64,000 nucleotides of DNA, taken from Xylogone sp. PMI_703. Lineage: Eukaryota > Ascomycota > Leotiomycetes. The position numbers and the translations under genes are program-made. Positions 35,936-48,924 of this stretch are shown here, piece by piece. The stretch spans positions 6,863,902 to 6,927,901 of the forward strand of contig JAJTUQ010000004.1 in NCBI GenBank assembly GCA_021399445.1. The letters run 5' to 3'. A model generated the notes under the pieces. The model saw only the letters and a program-made list of their open reading frames with translations, searched no databases and was not told the DNA's origin. Position 1 is the stretch's first letter, and each line of letters begins with the position of its first letter.

Positions 35936-38061
35936 ACGTAACTCCCGGTCTTACCGCCCACCCTGTCTTACCGCTCACCTTCCCCATCCTAGTAACATTC
36001 AACACCAAAAATTCAACCACAAACAACGTCAAATACAGTTTATTTAATTACTAGCTAAATTAGGGCATTTGTTTATTTTATGATCTAGATTACCACAACC
36101 TGAGCACTTTGATGGACATTGTTTTAAAGACACTGAAAGCTCTAAAAGCAGAAAAGGATTTGTTAGATCTACAGCTTCATAGTGTGGAAGCGATAGTGTG
36201 AGCGTAACAATAACGCTGGCTAGAGCATACAGGAATAGAGCTTATGCGACGGGATCACGCAGAACCATATAAACAACAAGTACACAAGGCAAACGAACGA
36301 ACCACTCCCTTGGTTGAGTATGAAAAGGTTGTTGGTTTACTATCCGGGGCTTGCCATCAATATATACTGGCTCGGCTTGGCATAACTATTACTAATACAT
36401 GACGGGTTTCCCTACCACAATAGACTTCTGTACTAACCTCTATATCTTCTTGAGCATTTTGAACTGTCGAATTACTTTCAGTGGATATTTGCTTCTTTGA
36501 CTTTTTGAACTTTTTTTGAATTAATTCGTTAATAATTCATAATTGTTTTACTTCTTTAACTAAAATAATATGTTATATATGACTATTTTACATTCTTTAA
36601 TTAATTGACTGAATGTTATTCTAATAAGTATAAAAAGATTTTTATGTTGTTTAAACATTCTTTTAATACTTTTATATTATTTTTATAATTAAACTAAATT
36701 ATAAAATATCTCTGGAATTCAAGATATTATCGAATTATTATAATTACTTTTAAAAAGAATAAAAATCTTATACTCTTCAAGTAATAATTTGTCTATAATA
36801 TATAATAAATTATATAAAATTAGTTTAATAATTATAAAACCTTAACAAATATTAATTGATTTAAAGACTTTTTAATGTATAAATAAATATATTTCCAAGA
36901 AATCAAATTTATCAATATAATAAATCTTATTATATACTTTATTTTAAATTTTAATATCATAAATATATTTTATTACCTTAAAATAGTTTATATCTAATGA
37001 CTAAAGAATATAAGATGAATAAAAAAGTATATATATAATGATAATGTTATTTTGAAGATAATATTGATTGAATTTAAGTATAATATAACTATTATAATCA
37101 TTAAAGATAAATATATAATATTAACCTTTAGTACATAATTTAATGTTTAGATTAAAGATTTCCTGAAGTCAATTTAAGTTTATTTCGTTATTTGTTTATT
37201 CATTTTTACTTATTTTAATTTGTTAATCTTCAGGTAAATTATTTTATTATCCTTGAAAAATATATTTATCTTTAAATATAATCATAAATAATAAAACTTA
37301 TTTATCTATGTTTATAACTTTAATAATTATTACTTAATCTTTATTTTTTAGTTTTATATACAAAGATTTTCTAAAGTAATCAGAGAATATAATTACTTTA
37401 ACAATAATAATTATATTTATAACAAAATTTATTTTGTCAAAATTATAAATATTTTTATTTAAAATTTTATATTAAATCTTTGTTTTCATTATTTTTTTAA
37501 ACTATTTATATATAAGCTTTAAATCTTTGTATTTAACTCATTAATATTCTTTCTTTTGTATATAATCAGTTTTTAGTTCAGGATAATGTTTTAGGTAAAA
37601 GATAAATCAGTTTTTGTTTACAAAAAAAAAAAGAAAATTTTTATTACGTTCTTTGAGTAATATATTAAGTATAGTTTATATATTTATAGATTTAAAAGGT
37701 ATTTGTCGGTTTACTATAAAAATTATCTATTGTTTAAGCAAATGTTCCTCTAATTGAGTTAATTTGAAGCATTTGTTGTATGTGGTTCTTATTTAAACCT
37801 GGCCATAAAGACAATCTTTTAAAATATTATAAAGAACTTCAAAAACATATATTACTGATTATACAGATATGATTTAACCTTTTTTAATCATGTTTATAAC
37901 AAGAATAATCCTTCCTTCCTGTTCTATCGTTAACTTTTGAGGCATTATAGCACGTTATAGTTAATAATTAATTAATTAATTCAATAAGTGTTAATAAATT
38001 TGATGATTTGGTGAAAAGGTAGACAATAAGACAGAATAAACAGTAAGACCGGGAGTTACGT
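35936..38061. mobile_element. 2.1-kb TIR DNA transposon with TA duplication, RIP-eroded
   Basis: Left end ACGTAACTCCCGGTCTTACC, right end its inverse with transitions, each with roughly 50 bp of similarity. TA flanks both sides (35934-35935 and 38062-38063). Ends are related to the 14281-14709 MITE (ACGTAAYTCCCGGT). The interior is AT-rich with no readable transposase and contains the solo LTR at 36183-36419. Tc1/mariner-pogo type is inferred from the TA duplication. Confidence 0.8.
36183..36419. repeat. Solo LTR, family A, well preserved
   Basis: A 237-bp unit with TGTGG/CCACA inverted ends and an ATAG repeat on both sides (36179-36182 and 36420-36423) as candidate target duplication. No internal retroelement sequence is attached. 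It lies inside the TIR transposon and is much less mutated than both its surroundings and its sister at 894-1140, so it inserted after the transposon had eroded. Confidence 0.8.
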
Positions 38062-38063
38062 TA

Positions 38064-38619
38064 TACTACAGTCCAAAATCACATGACAATACTCTTGAAT
38101 TCTCTTTTAACAATTTAACACACCATTCTTCTCTCTTTGGAGTTCTAGTTCTGTCTTATGTTGATTAACAGGCGTGGAGGCTAGTACAGAGAAAAATAGA
38201 GTAGAACCAGGAAATCCGACCCCACATTCAGAATCAGCATAGCCTCCTGTGTAATATTCAAAGTGCTCAGAGTGTAGAGTTGTTAGACATAAACAAGTAA
38301 GTGCCTGATTTAGCTAGACATTAAATATATTCGAATATTTGTTGTATGTTGTTGAATATTTAGTGTTCAGTGCCAAAGTAGCGAAGAAGTAGCTGCTAAG
38401 ATCAGGTGTGCCCGGTAATCAATACCAGGAATTACGATCATCTGTATAAATTAGGTTAGCTGGAACACCAACATTAGTCATTCAATAAAGTGGCAATATG
38501 GTTAGATTGGTTAGATCTTGATAATAAAGCAATATAGTAGACTTGTTAAGACTTCTTTTCTAAACCTTTTCCGTCCATATGTCTTCTATTACTGGTATAA
38601 TTTAGGGATATAGATAACA
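38064..38619. other. Promoter-side spacer of the HET-ankyrin pseudogene
   Basis: Normal composition, no gene seen. A plausible 5' region for the gene starting at 38620. Confidence 0.4.
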
Positions 38620-41600
38620 ATGCGCCTGGTCGATACAATGACACTACGCCTTACCAGTCACAATGAAGGCGATATTCCGCCATACGCCATTCTATCCCAT
38701 ACGTGGGGTAGAGAAGAAGTGAACTTTCAGGACATACAAGAACTCGCAACAAATGGTGTTAACAATGAAACATTTACGCATCCAGTGATCAAGAAATCTG
38801 GATTCGCAAAGATACAGAGCGCGGCCAAACTAGCTCATGCTCAGGATTATCATTACATCTAGATCGATACATACTATATCGATAAAACATCCAATGCCGA
38901 ATTATCCGAGGCGATTAATAGCATGTTTCGTTCGTATCGCAGTGCTGCCATCTGCTTTGTGTATCTTAACGACGTGACTTGCTTACTCGTAGACAACCCT
39001 ATCGCTGGTAAGAAGATCCTTGAAAACAATATGTGGCGAGCCTAACCAAAGCGAAACGATGCAACAGGAGCTGATTGCACCGCATAATGTAATCTTCTAT
39101 TCGCAAAATTAGTATCGCCTTGGCACCAGATTAGGCACGACAATCATGGACATGGATGATTCTAATTTGGCCGGTAAATTTCCTGTTCTTTTAAATAAAA
39201 TCACCGGAATAGATTTGGGAGTTTTCCATAGGTATGTTATTCTGGAAGACTTAAGTGTTGCGACAAAAATGAAATGGGCCGCTCATCGTCGCACGACCAG
39301 AATTGAGGATCTTGCATATTGTTTGATGGGCATCTTTAACGTTAATATGCCCCTACTATATAAAGAGGGAAGTTGTTCCTTTATCCGCCTCCAGGAAGAA
39401 ATTCTCAAAGGTAGCTTTATCTTTATCTTGCCATATCCCTAGCATATACAGCTAACGTGTATAATAACCAATGACCAGTCCATATTTGCTTGGAGATGTC
39501 CTGAAAATGAAATGTTTTGATATTAATTGACCGGACTTCTAGCTGCAAGTCCATCATACTTCGAAACTTCTGAAAACGTGAAACCCCTCCCGATCAATAC
39601 ATCACATGTTAGTGCACCCCCCTCTATGATAAATTCGGGCCTTCATGTCCAACTATATCTTACACCGGTTACTTTGACTGAACATAGTAAAATAAACAAG
39701 CTGAATGAGGAATACTATATCATTCTTGACTTCTATCAAGTTGCTTCAGTTGAGGAGAAACAATGCTCAGCAATGCTACTAGTTGCACTCGGCAGTGACC
39801 AATACGCACGTGTTCAGGCAGACACTTTATCGATAGTCCCGCGTCACCTGTCTGGAGAATTGGCCACGGCAGAAGCCTATAGATATATCTACGCAAAACA
39901 ACATCCGATAAATAGGTTACCGGACATAGTTGTATCTCACAGATCCCCAAAATTTGTCGAGGTTCACCCAGATACCAGATGGCATAGGGAGACACGAACT
40001 TTGCTACCAGAGACCTTAAGAGAACATGGAATCATAGGCCTATTCCGATATCAGAAACACTCCGGCCAATACATGGACATTTTTGTTGGAATATCCCCTA
40101 GAGAGCAAGGCCACTTAGCCTTGTACTGTTGGTGCCATCAGTGTTATGGAGATATCTCAATACAACGCCTGAAGTTACTTTTAACGAATTTATTCAATTG
40201 AATTAATAAGAAGGGAAGCAGTTACACTTAACTAATACCCACTATCTGGATGGAATGATAGTAAGAGTGAACACTAAACATTATAAGACTAATACCTTTA
40301 TCAAGCTTGATATTTCAGTTGTGAATAAGCTTTCTACGGATAGTATTTTAAAACTTTTTCCATATAATGATATTACTACACATCTACATTCCATTTATCA
40401 TGAACTTGATACCGAAGAGCTACTGGATCCCATTATAACGAAGCTTGCTAAACCATTGGTGATAAAGCATACATGGGAGGCTAACCTCGACGCTCAGCAA
40501 TGGACAAGAAAAATAACACTTCAGTTTCAAAGGACTCGTATTAATTTGATGAATAGTCCGTTTTAAAATAGAACCCGCGCCGGTCGACTCTTCGATAAGA
40601 TTTCTAGTTTAGTTATAAATTTCTATATTGAAAAAGGAAATAATATTATAATAGACACCTTTGAAACTTACTTCTCCTGTTTACTAGTCCGAATTTGCAT
40701 AAATAATGATAGGTAGTCAGTATTCAGTTGCTTGATAACCCTTTGAGCTCTGCTCTTATTAAAGCACAGACATACATAAAAACCGACCAAACCGAACCAT
40801 AGCATGAGAGCTTTGGTAACTTTAAACCAATCCATTGGGCTATTTACTCGGCCATATAAATATAATTAAGAAACTTGTAAAATGAAATGCAAATACCAAT
40901 AGACTACTACCATCGGCTGGAATGCAATTAATTTAGCCCGTATTATTAGCAATGTGGATATTATCAACTATTTTTTAGATCACAAGACAAAATTGGAGGC
41001 TAATCAGGCCTATCAGCAATCCCATTCTGAACTAGATTTTCTACCGGCAATGGATAAAATCGACCTAAATGCTCTAATCAATTTGGTAGAAACTGAGGGT
41101 ATAGATTTCAACACCAAATATCTTAACGAATCACCTTCCCACTTTGCTGCTTCTTATATTAGATCTTCTAATGTCAAAGTAATCCTCGAGAGACTATTAA
41201 TGGAAGATAGAGAGAAAGAGGAGTGTAAAACGGTGATCGAACCCCTATTAAATGAGCTAGAGGAGACGACCCTACATAGAGCAGCAGCAATGAATAATTT
41301 AGTTACAGTCGAGAGTCTTATAGAGCTGACCAATACAAAGTTTTTGAACTCTCTTGATACTTTTGGCCGATCTTCTTTTTAGCATGCAGCCGCAGTAGGT
41401 GTTGTCAGAATCGTCAGCTTGCTGTTAAATCTTGATACCTCTATCGGCTATGAAAATGAACTGGACAAAAATCCGCTCCACGCTGCTTGCCGCGGAGGTC
41501 ACGCAAAAGTCGTGGAACAGTTCCTGACGAGAATACTGATACATGTTGTGAAATATTCTTTACTATGGATATGCAGAGACTTTACGAATTTTAGTTAAAC

Positions 41601-41941
41601 ATGGAGCCGATCCAGACTCTTGTATCGACCAAGAATACAAGCCTATTCACATTACTACTGCAAATGGATGGCTGGATTGTATTAAGGTTTTGGTTAATTG
41701 TAAATCCAATTTACATGGTGAAGCATATAAATACGTTCTTATGGATAAGCGTGTCCCTAACAGCATCAGAATAGTGCAATTCCAAATACCTAGGATTCTA
41801 TTGGAGCTGGTAAAGTTATATCGCCATGAGATCATTGTCCAGGAGTTAGAATTATGTTATAGCATTGGTTATACGGAACAAAGGAAGGCTATTCGATATG
41901 ATCAATTTGCTGTAAGACAATATCCTAGCCTTAGTAATTGA
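38620..41941 (+). pseudogene. HET-domain / ankyrin-repeat protein, broken
   Basis: The start reads MRLVDT, then Y-A-I-L-S-H-T-W-G and QDYHYI-stop-ID: the classic HET-domain motifs with the usual Trp replaced by TAG (38860-38862). The domain continues (SEAINSMFRSYR, YLNDV) to a TAA near 39043, then shifts frame to QELIAP, another TAG near 39110, and ED-x-AYCLMGIFNVNMPLLY near 39310. Later come NDQSIFAW (39468), a beta-rich middle (39527-40201 and 40255-40566), and ankyrin repeats at 40990-41840 with a frame change near 41560. HET proteins trigger cell death on non-self recognition; HET plus ankyrin is a standard NLR-like allorecognition layout. At least five disruptions. Confidence 0.85.
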
Positions 41942-43977
41942 AATATATATATATATCATACAGCTAGTAGACGGAAACAAAAAAGCTATAAAATGGTAGA
42001 AAAATTGCAAGAATCAAGAGTAGGTTATAGTATTTATGGTTAGTCTGAAATGACTAAGGTGGGCGATGTTACTTGCAATGCAGTGGCGAATGCCCCTGGG
42101 GGCAAAACAATGAAGGTCCCTTGCGAGCAACGGTGGGATTTTACGACGCTAACACACGGACCATCTATGCCCCCGGGGGGCATATGGCATGTAGCATCTA
42201 CGAGTAATACATTCAGATTCAGATTCATGTACTGTACACACATGGACTGCATTTCTTGACGCCGGATCTGAAGATCCATCTTTGCACACGTACAGCGTTT
42301 TTATGGTTTCCAGGGTTGACTGCTTTTATTCTTGTGTTGTCAGTTAAACTTCACCCTACTACGATGGTCAATAGACTTCAAGCCTAGACACCCTAAGTCC
42401 TTTGCGCAAGTTGACGCATTCTCTGTTCTATTGCATCGTGACACTTTTTTCAGAATAGCTCTATTCTGCCTATTCGGTCCTGCGCATTTCTCTAACGACT
42501 AAGCCTTTGTAATCGGCAGTCCGCTCCGTACCTGCTTAGCCCATACATCTAGCGCTCGCTCTAGCTTATTCCAAGCTTGTGTTTACGAGTTACACCATCC
42601 TAGTCCCGAACAGTAGTGATCCAAAATGCGTCTTAATGTCCCCTCTGACAAATATTATATATGTCACCTCATCATCCGTCTCCAGCTCAAAATCGTAATC
42701 TGTATCGCCCTAAATGAGTTTGCAGTTAGCTTCGATCCTTCGCCTTGGGCGACCACGATTTTATGGTATATGGAGTTATCTGGAATATGTGGGGGGGATT
42801 TTGTCAGCTGTCGTAGCAGTATTGCGATGAGATGAGGGGTGCGTGTTAGGGTGATATCCGATTGCGTCGCCTTATCCTGAAATTGAATTTCCAAATAGCA
42901 AACCTAATCAAGGTTTACTATGTTTTATGTTGTTTTATGGCATATTTTAGATAATATATCTTGTTGATATTTTTGGGGTTGACTTTCATTAATTACAAAA
43001 TAATAAAATATATTATATTAAGAAAAAATCAAGAAAACAATTTTTACATTCTTACTTATATCCTAGATATAATTTTACGAAAACTAGTAATATGATTTTC
43101 ATATAAGTAAGTTTTTGTAATAATTGGATAATGAATTCATATTGTGATTATGAAATCGGGTCAATATTCAGAAATAAAGCTTGTATCTAGATCAATAGTT
43201 TGGAGTATATTTATTTCACCGCCTTCGTAATGTAGCATCTCGGCGGATACAAATAAATGTATTAAATTAAATTAAATTAATTAATAGCGCAGGAAGTATT
43301 CTCTGGTAGTATCAAATACGAGTAATCCCTCTTTTGACAAAAAAAGTGGTTCTATCACCCTCGAAGCAGCCACACCGGAAGAGGGAAATGGCTTGAAGGT
43401 ATCATTATCTACCGTAGTAAAATAGAAGCCGGAATGAACTCCGTATTTATAGAAATCTTTTTTGGCACCCTGTTACGTACGTTACGTTTCCACCAGTCAT
43501 GGTCAAATCCAGTACTGTATTTGATATTTTAGATGCCCTGGCGAGCCCCTGCGAAGCACTATGACGCCGCATTTTCCAAATGAAGAATGATTATTAATCC
43601 TGGTACTTTTAAGTTCAGTGGGTATTACGAGACAAACTTCCCATGGGACGTGCGATTGGCCTGCATCTCCGACTGGAGGCGAATAATATGACGTAGTCGA
43701 CCGTTAATAATCCCTAGTGTCGTATTTCCGAGATCTAATCCCCGATCCCTGTCAATCTATTCCATGACGCCTTCAAACCTTGGTGATACAGGCCTTATAC
43801 AAACAGAGACATTCGTATTAGATAGATTCTCTATAAAACAGCAATAAGTTTCTCTCATAGTAGATATCTCACAACATCGCTAACATCTTCACACCTACCG
43901 AGCATTAACACTTTCCTCATTCCCACATCACGCCTTCTTAAGCAACGAGTAATAATAGTACCCAAGCGAAGCTCAAT
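41942..43977. other. Spacer without a supported gene
   Basis: A 42,050-42,280 patch contains two GC-rich near-palindromes, CCCCTGGGGG near 42090 and ATGCCCCCGGGGGGCAT at 42168-42184. An AAATT microsatellite lies near 43258-43285. Open frames here are short and overlap on both strands, so none is called. Confidence 0.4.
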
Positions 43978-43999
43978 ATATATATATATATATATCCAT
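43978..43999. repeat. TA dinucleotide repeat in a promoter
   Basis: About eleven TA units, roughly 100 bp upstream of the alpha/beta hydrolase start; may serve as its TATA region. Confidence 0.6.
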
Positions 44000-44091
44000 C
44001 GAAAGTCTCTATATCTCATTTATACCCCTATCGACTCGCAGACTCACCTTAAACTTTATTGACAGCAAAAATTCAGCTTACGTCTTACAAA

Positions 44092-45057
44092 ATGTCTCTC
44101 CCATCATACAGCAAACAACCTGCTTGGAGAATGCTCCAGGATCTTCTGCCTACAACTGTTCATCTTTCTTCAACACATGAGCCTACCGAGGAATGGTGGT
44201 CAAACCATGGGCATAATATTCATCTGGACCGTTGGCGCAATCCAGAAGCCAAGATCCGTGTCATCCTTCACCATGGTGTGGGGACCAACGGACGACAGTT
44301 GTCTATGATTTTGGGAGTTCCCCTCCAACAAGCCGGATTTGAGATAGTCGCCATTGACATGCCTAATTACGGACTGACGCAAGTGAAGCCACATTCCAAT
44401 GTTGCCTACAGTGAGTGGGTTGACATTGCCGATGACTTTATCAATTTCGAACTAGAGAACGATCCCCGCCCTGTTGTGCTCTATGGTCTTTCAGCCGGCG
44501 GCATGCTTGCCTATCACACTGCAGCACAGAACAAGAAAGTCAGCGGTGTAATTGGTATGACATTTCTTGACCAACGCATTCAACAAGTCCGCGATGAGAC
44601 ATGCCTCAATTTATTCATGAGTCGTGTTGGAGTTCCAACTGCTGGTCTCTTTGGCTCGATCCCACTTCTTAACCGCTTCTCGATTCCGATGTCACTGGCT
44701 AGTAAGATGTGGGCGCTAGTAAATGACAAGGCGGCGTTGAAAATCATGATGAAAGACAAGACATCGGCTGGGAACTTGACGAGCATGAAGTTTCTGTCCA
44801 CGTATATGAATCACAAGCCTGCGTTAGAGCCTGAGAAATTTGATGTGTGTCCGATCTTGTTAACACAGCCTGATCTTGACAAATGGACGCCTCTTCATCT
44901 GAGTGAGCTTGTTCTACGTAAGATCAAGTTGGTAGAAGTTAAGACCGTGATCCTGGAGAACGCTGGGCACTACCCAATTGAGGAGCCTGGTGTGGTCCAG
45001 ATGGCTGATGCCATTATTGCCTTCCTTCATAAAATTGAGAAAGATAAATCGTTATAG
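44092..45057 (+). CDS. Alpha/beta-hydrolase fold protein
   Basis: An intact 321-residue single-exon gene. ATG 44092 is preferred over the upstream in-frame TTG at 44059. HHGVGTNG near residues 61-68 is the oxyanion-hole region; GLSAGG holds the nucleophile Ser near 134; an Asp near 260-263 and His near 293 in NAGHYPIEEPG complete the triad. No signal peptide or membrane segment, so probably cytosolic. The lid region (about 165-235) is helical. Substrate cannot be told from sequence: esterases, amidases and lipases share this fold. Normal codon use with CTC, CTT and CTG leucines, in contrast to the gene at 57804. It lies alone between spacers. Confidence 0.88.
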   Translation: MSLPSYSKQPAWRMLQDLLPTTVHLSSTHEPTEEWWSNHGHNIHLDRWRNPEAKIRVILHHGVGTNGRQLSMILGVPLQQAGFEIVAIDMPNYGLTQVKPHSNVAYSEWVDIADDFINFELENDPRPVVLYGLSAGGMLAYHTAAQNKKVSGVIGMTFLDQRIQQVRDETCLNLFMSRVGVPTAGLFGSIPLLNRFSIPMSLASKMWALVNDKAALKIMMKDKTSAGNLTSMKFLSTYMNHKPALEPEKFDVCPILLTQPDLDKWTPLHLSELVLRKIKLVEVKTVILENAGHYPIEEPGVVQMADAIIAFLHKIEKDKSL

Positions 45058-45755
45058 ATATTCCCTGTTTCTCTCTTTTGTTATTTCGGTTTTGGAATCA
45101 GAGATACCTTTTAGATTAATATAAGAGACTATTTTGGTTTAGTTTAAAGATTGTAATTTTAATTAAGATTATCTGCTCTATATAATAGTTCGAGAACTAC
45201 TCATTATTTGTATATTTATTTATCTTTATTTATTTGACTTTTTATAACATATAATATCTAAATATTTTTTCTTATTATTTTTCTCTTTGTTAATTTCTTT
45301 TATCCGTTATTTAAGGGACTATTTGTGCTTTTGTTGTCTTTGATAAAAATTTTTGTAGTCAAGAGTATTGTTATATTTTGTATTCTAGATTATTATACTG
45401 AGAGTAAGCTTAATTAGTTTCCATCTATTGTAACTATGTAGATGTTGTGATATCTTCAAGATAAATATCCCTCCGCTATCTACGCATATAACTATTCCAC
45501 TTTCTTCGAACCAATAAGAGGTTAGCTAACTGTGTTACAAGAGACTAGGTTACTAAAATGTAAATACTTGTTTTGACATTAATCGTCTTAATGATGATAC
45601 GCTTGTTTGCTATTGGAAAAAGTAATTCTTTAATGATAACAAAAAGTCTTCTTAATAAAGACTTTCTTTTACTAAGTACTTGGTTAAAGTTCGTTGAGTC
45701 TGATGTTAAAACCAAATACTCTGTAGATCTTAATCAAAATGTTAACCAAAGGGTG
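45058..45755. other. 3' flank of the hydrolase gene, AT-rich
   Basis: Likely 3' untranslated region and spacer; the short open frame at 45573-45761 looks random. Confidence 0.35.
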
Positions 45756-46064
45756 TGTTAAGACAAACCTATTATCAGGATGGTGATAGTACAGAGTGAA
45801 AAGAGATTTAGATGATCGGGGATTCGATGGTTGTTGGCAGGAACTCAGTGGCTAGGTAACTGGGGAACAGCAACAGCAGTGTATTCAGTAGTAAGAGATA
45901 AATACAAATTGATCTCTAGCCTTCTAAGACTTAGGGGAAAGCCCTTATTTATACTTGGAACCTCCCTACAAAAGCACTGTTAAGACGACACCACCCACCT
46001 GGATACACCGCACGTGACGTCACCTGACACCTATCATGTAAAGCTTGCTTAGATGAATATAACA
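45756..46064 (-). repeat. Candidate solo LTR
   Basis: Bounded by TGTTAAGAC and ATATAACA. On the minus strand it has a good TATAAATAAGG promoter (about 45945-45955) and a following C-rich initiator region, the organisation of a fungal LTR. The flanks (GGTG and AATG) do not form a duplication and no second copy is present, so this is tentative. Confidence 0.4.
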
Positions 46065-48201
46065 AATGTATAATTAATACCAAAGTAGAATTATACGCTA
46101 AATACATACAAATCAAAAGACTATACAGTTTCTGGCGTAGATTTGGTGAATAAACAAAAACGGCCGTTGAAACTTAGATTAACTAACTAGTTAATTTCAA
46201 CCAACATTAGATTTAAGATGTTAGAAGAAGAGCTTCTATAAAACTAACAATTGATAAGTAATGTTATTGAAAAAGCAAAACCACACTAGCCTTTGAGCTT
46301 CTTTGTAAAAGATGCTTATTATGACAAGATGTTAATAACAGTAAAAAGTCAGGATAAGAATTACTAGCTTAGTAGCCATAAAACACATGTTTATAAAGCT
46401 ACAAAATATTAAAGCTAATAAATCACTATTTATCAGTATTTTTCTACTCAGTTATTTCTTAAACAAAGTGTTGACAAGCATTGAAGAACCTTTAGAAACA
46501 CCTTACAATCATATAAATACTATTCACCTTTACAGAATAAGAGGGCTTATTAGTTAGAGATACCTCAAGGAACCTCGGGAATTTAATATATACCTTGTTG
46601 ATTATTTTACTTTTATTGTTACTTTTACCTTTTCAAAGAGCAAGGGAGGACGCAAAACAAAGCTCTTAACAAGGGGTTTCCAAGCTTTCAAGCAAGAAAA
46701 CAAAAAGGCATAGAGAATTAGAACGACGAAATTGGGAATAAAGGTTTGTTAAGGGTAGAATAAGCTTCTTCACGGCGGACTAGCAAAGAATTTGGTTAAG
46801 TGAAATACCATATATTAAATATTCAAAGATTGTATTATAAATTTAAGAATGGAAGTATATTACAAGGCACTGGTTCTTGTAGTGCCTGGTAGTCAACGAA
46901 TCCGTGATAGTATTACAGAATAGTTCATATGTACTTGGTAAAACGACGTGTTTATCGTCATGATTGAGAAACATTTTTAATTAGATATTAAATAATTAGT
47001 CCTCATTTGTTATAAGCACTTGTCAAGATTTTCAAGATCAGGAAACAATTCGTTAGCCCACATGAAACGGCTGACGGAATTGGAGAATCCTAAACATGTG
47101 CTACTCTAAGAGGAACGAGCAAAAGAATACCGATAAAATGAGCGGTTGTGGAACAATTCTAGCGCCACAGGTCCGGATGTTTTCAGTCCTGCTGTGGCCT
47201 GCCTGGATTCGAGTATCCAATAAGCGTATTTCAGAACGGGGCAGCAGTGACAAGGTGATTCCGAATTTGTATCTAACAAGGGTGCTATAAAAGGTGATGT
47301 TTAAATAGTTTACAGAGGATGTGATTGCATCTAGCGTTCTAGGTAATACAGTAATAAGGCTGTGTCATCTCAGACGCGTTCGAAGTAATCGATTGGCACT
47401 AGGGAATCTATTGATCTACTAGCTTTGTACCGAGCAGACCCGTGTTCTTCCATCCGTCATTGCAACGGGTGAGACTTGAAATGAAGAAATTAGATACTGA
47501 GAAATTGACTGGCAAGGGCTTTAGAGATTTAGCTTTATATTGCAGATGTTAAAATATAATAAACGCAGATCCTTTAATCCTAGACCCTTCAGAACTTTTG
47601 CCACTTTTCTATACATTTACTAAAATTATTGATCATGAGCGATCAAGTTATCCTTAAGTCACATATGGTCGAACGCCATTATCACTGGCATCGAGATGGG
47701 AAGTCCGGCACGAGAGAGTAGTCAAGCTTCTGATGGAACATATTACAGATGCGAGATAGAATGGATGACAGTTAGAAGTGCGCCAGAGCAACACCGCTGT
47801 ATCTTCAGAACCATGGCGCCTTTCTGCACGACACTCACCAAAGTGCTAAGTGTACAAAATTATCGGGCACGAAATAAAATAATGACCAAATCTAGCTAGT
47901 CATTAAATATATTCAAATATTTTGTGATTAATTTTGGTATTGAAGCCTAGATTAGTTCGAGCGACCCCATTTCTCAGGACGTAGAAACGAATATACTTCA
48001 TCTAATTTAATCACTTCTGGACAGAGCGTCATTCATTCGAGCCATACGTGATCACTTGTTATACGAAGATTGTGTTACAATTCTATTTCCCCAAATAAAC
48101 CCGAATTTTCATCGTAGTGTAGATTGAAATAGACCATATTTGTTTGATCTAACCCTACATACTGAGTCAAATATTATTGAAAACATATTCTGTGAACAGC
48201 T
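46065..48201. other. AT-rich spacer without supported gene
   Basis: Short frames near 47096-47290 and 47696-47899 lack any motif. I see no RNA gene or clear transposon boundary. Confidence 0.35.
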
Positions 48202-48924
48202 CTAAGTCCCAATATCTTTATCAAAAGGTTGGTAATGGTTATTGCCATTTGAAGTTGATAGTGTGACAGCTGGATCAAATGTCGGGTAACTCTGAAAAGT
48301 TTCGAGGAAAGAGTGAGTGTCTTCCAGCAGCTGTGTATCCCATCCGAATCCAGAAGTCAATTCCCAGTTTTCCAGATGCTGTGTTGATGAGCAATGGAAA
48401 TCAAGTTGCGTGTCAGGATAGAACATTTCACTGTCGCTAATTGATGCATCATTCATGAGGTTGGGAAGGTCTGTCTGATTCACTCCTGACAAGCTGTCGT
48501 ACCTCCAATCAGATTGGCAGATAGCTGGAGGTATTATCCTCGACGCAATGTCTACTTCCTGATCTGTGATCACCATGGTCCTGCACGAGCTATGTTGTTG
48601 GCTTTGTTGGACTTCGCTGGTACTGGCCATATACTGCCGAGAGGCTTTTGTTGAGTTTGACGGGATCTGCAGACGCTTCTTCGACAGAATCTAGGCTGGT
48701 AGCTTCTTATCCATAGTGAAAAATGCACAAGGTAGGTTTTTTCGTCGACAATTTAGGCAACTATCCTGCTGTTTCCGCGGCGTCAGAAGACATCTCGTCT
48801 TGCTTTTGCGACAGCCCACGCAAAGCAATTGACGCACGATAGTAGCAAGCTTGGATCCTCGCGATATAGGTGGCGAAGGAGGGGAGTGAGGGGATTTCAA
48901 AGGAATCATCTGGCTCAGAGACAT
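48202..48924 (-). pseudogene. Zn2Cys6 transcription factor with one internal TAG
   Basis: Starts at 48924. Residues about 35-67 carry the canonical binuclear zinc cluster CX2CX6CX10CX2CX6C with basic residues, preceded by a Ser/Pro-rich segment. A TAG after residue 77 (48691-48693) interrupts the frame; the same frame stays open behind it to 48202 and gives a Gln/Ser/Asp-rich activation-type segment. No intron of normal length removes the stop. The whole would be short (about 240 residues), without the usual fungal-specific middle domain. Its neighbour is a transporter on the same strand 550 bp downstream of the transporter's end, a usual pairing for pathway regulators. Confidence 0.75.

Noticed and set aside
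48691..48760. Intron removing the TAG in the Zn2Cys6 gene
   Set aside because: The only GT...AG pair around the stop would give an intron of about 40 nt or less without a good donor.
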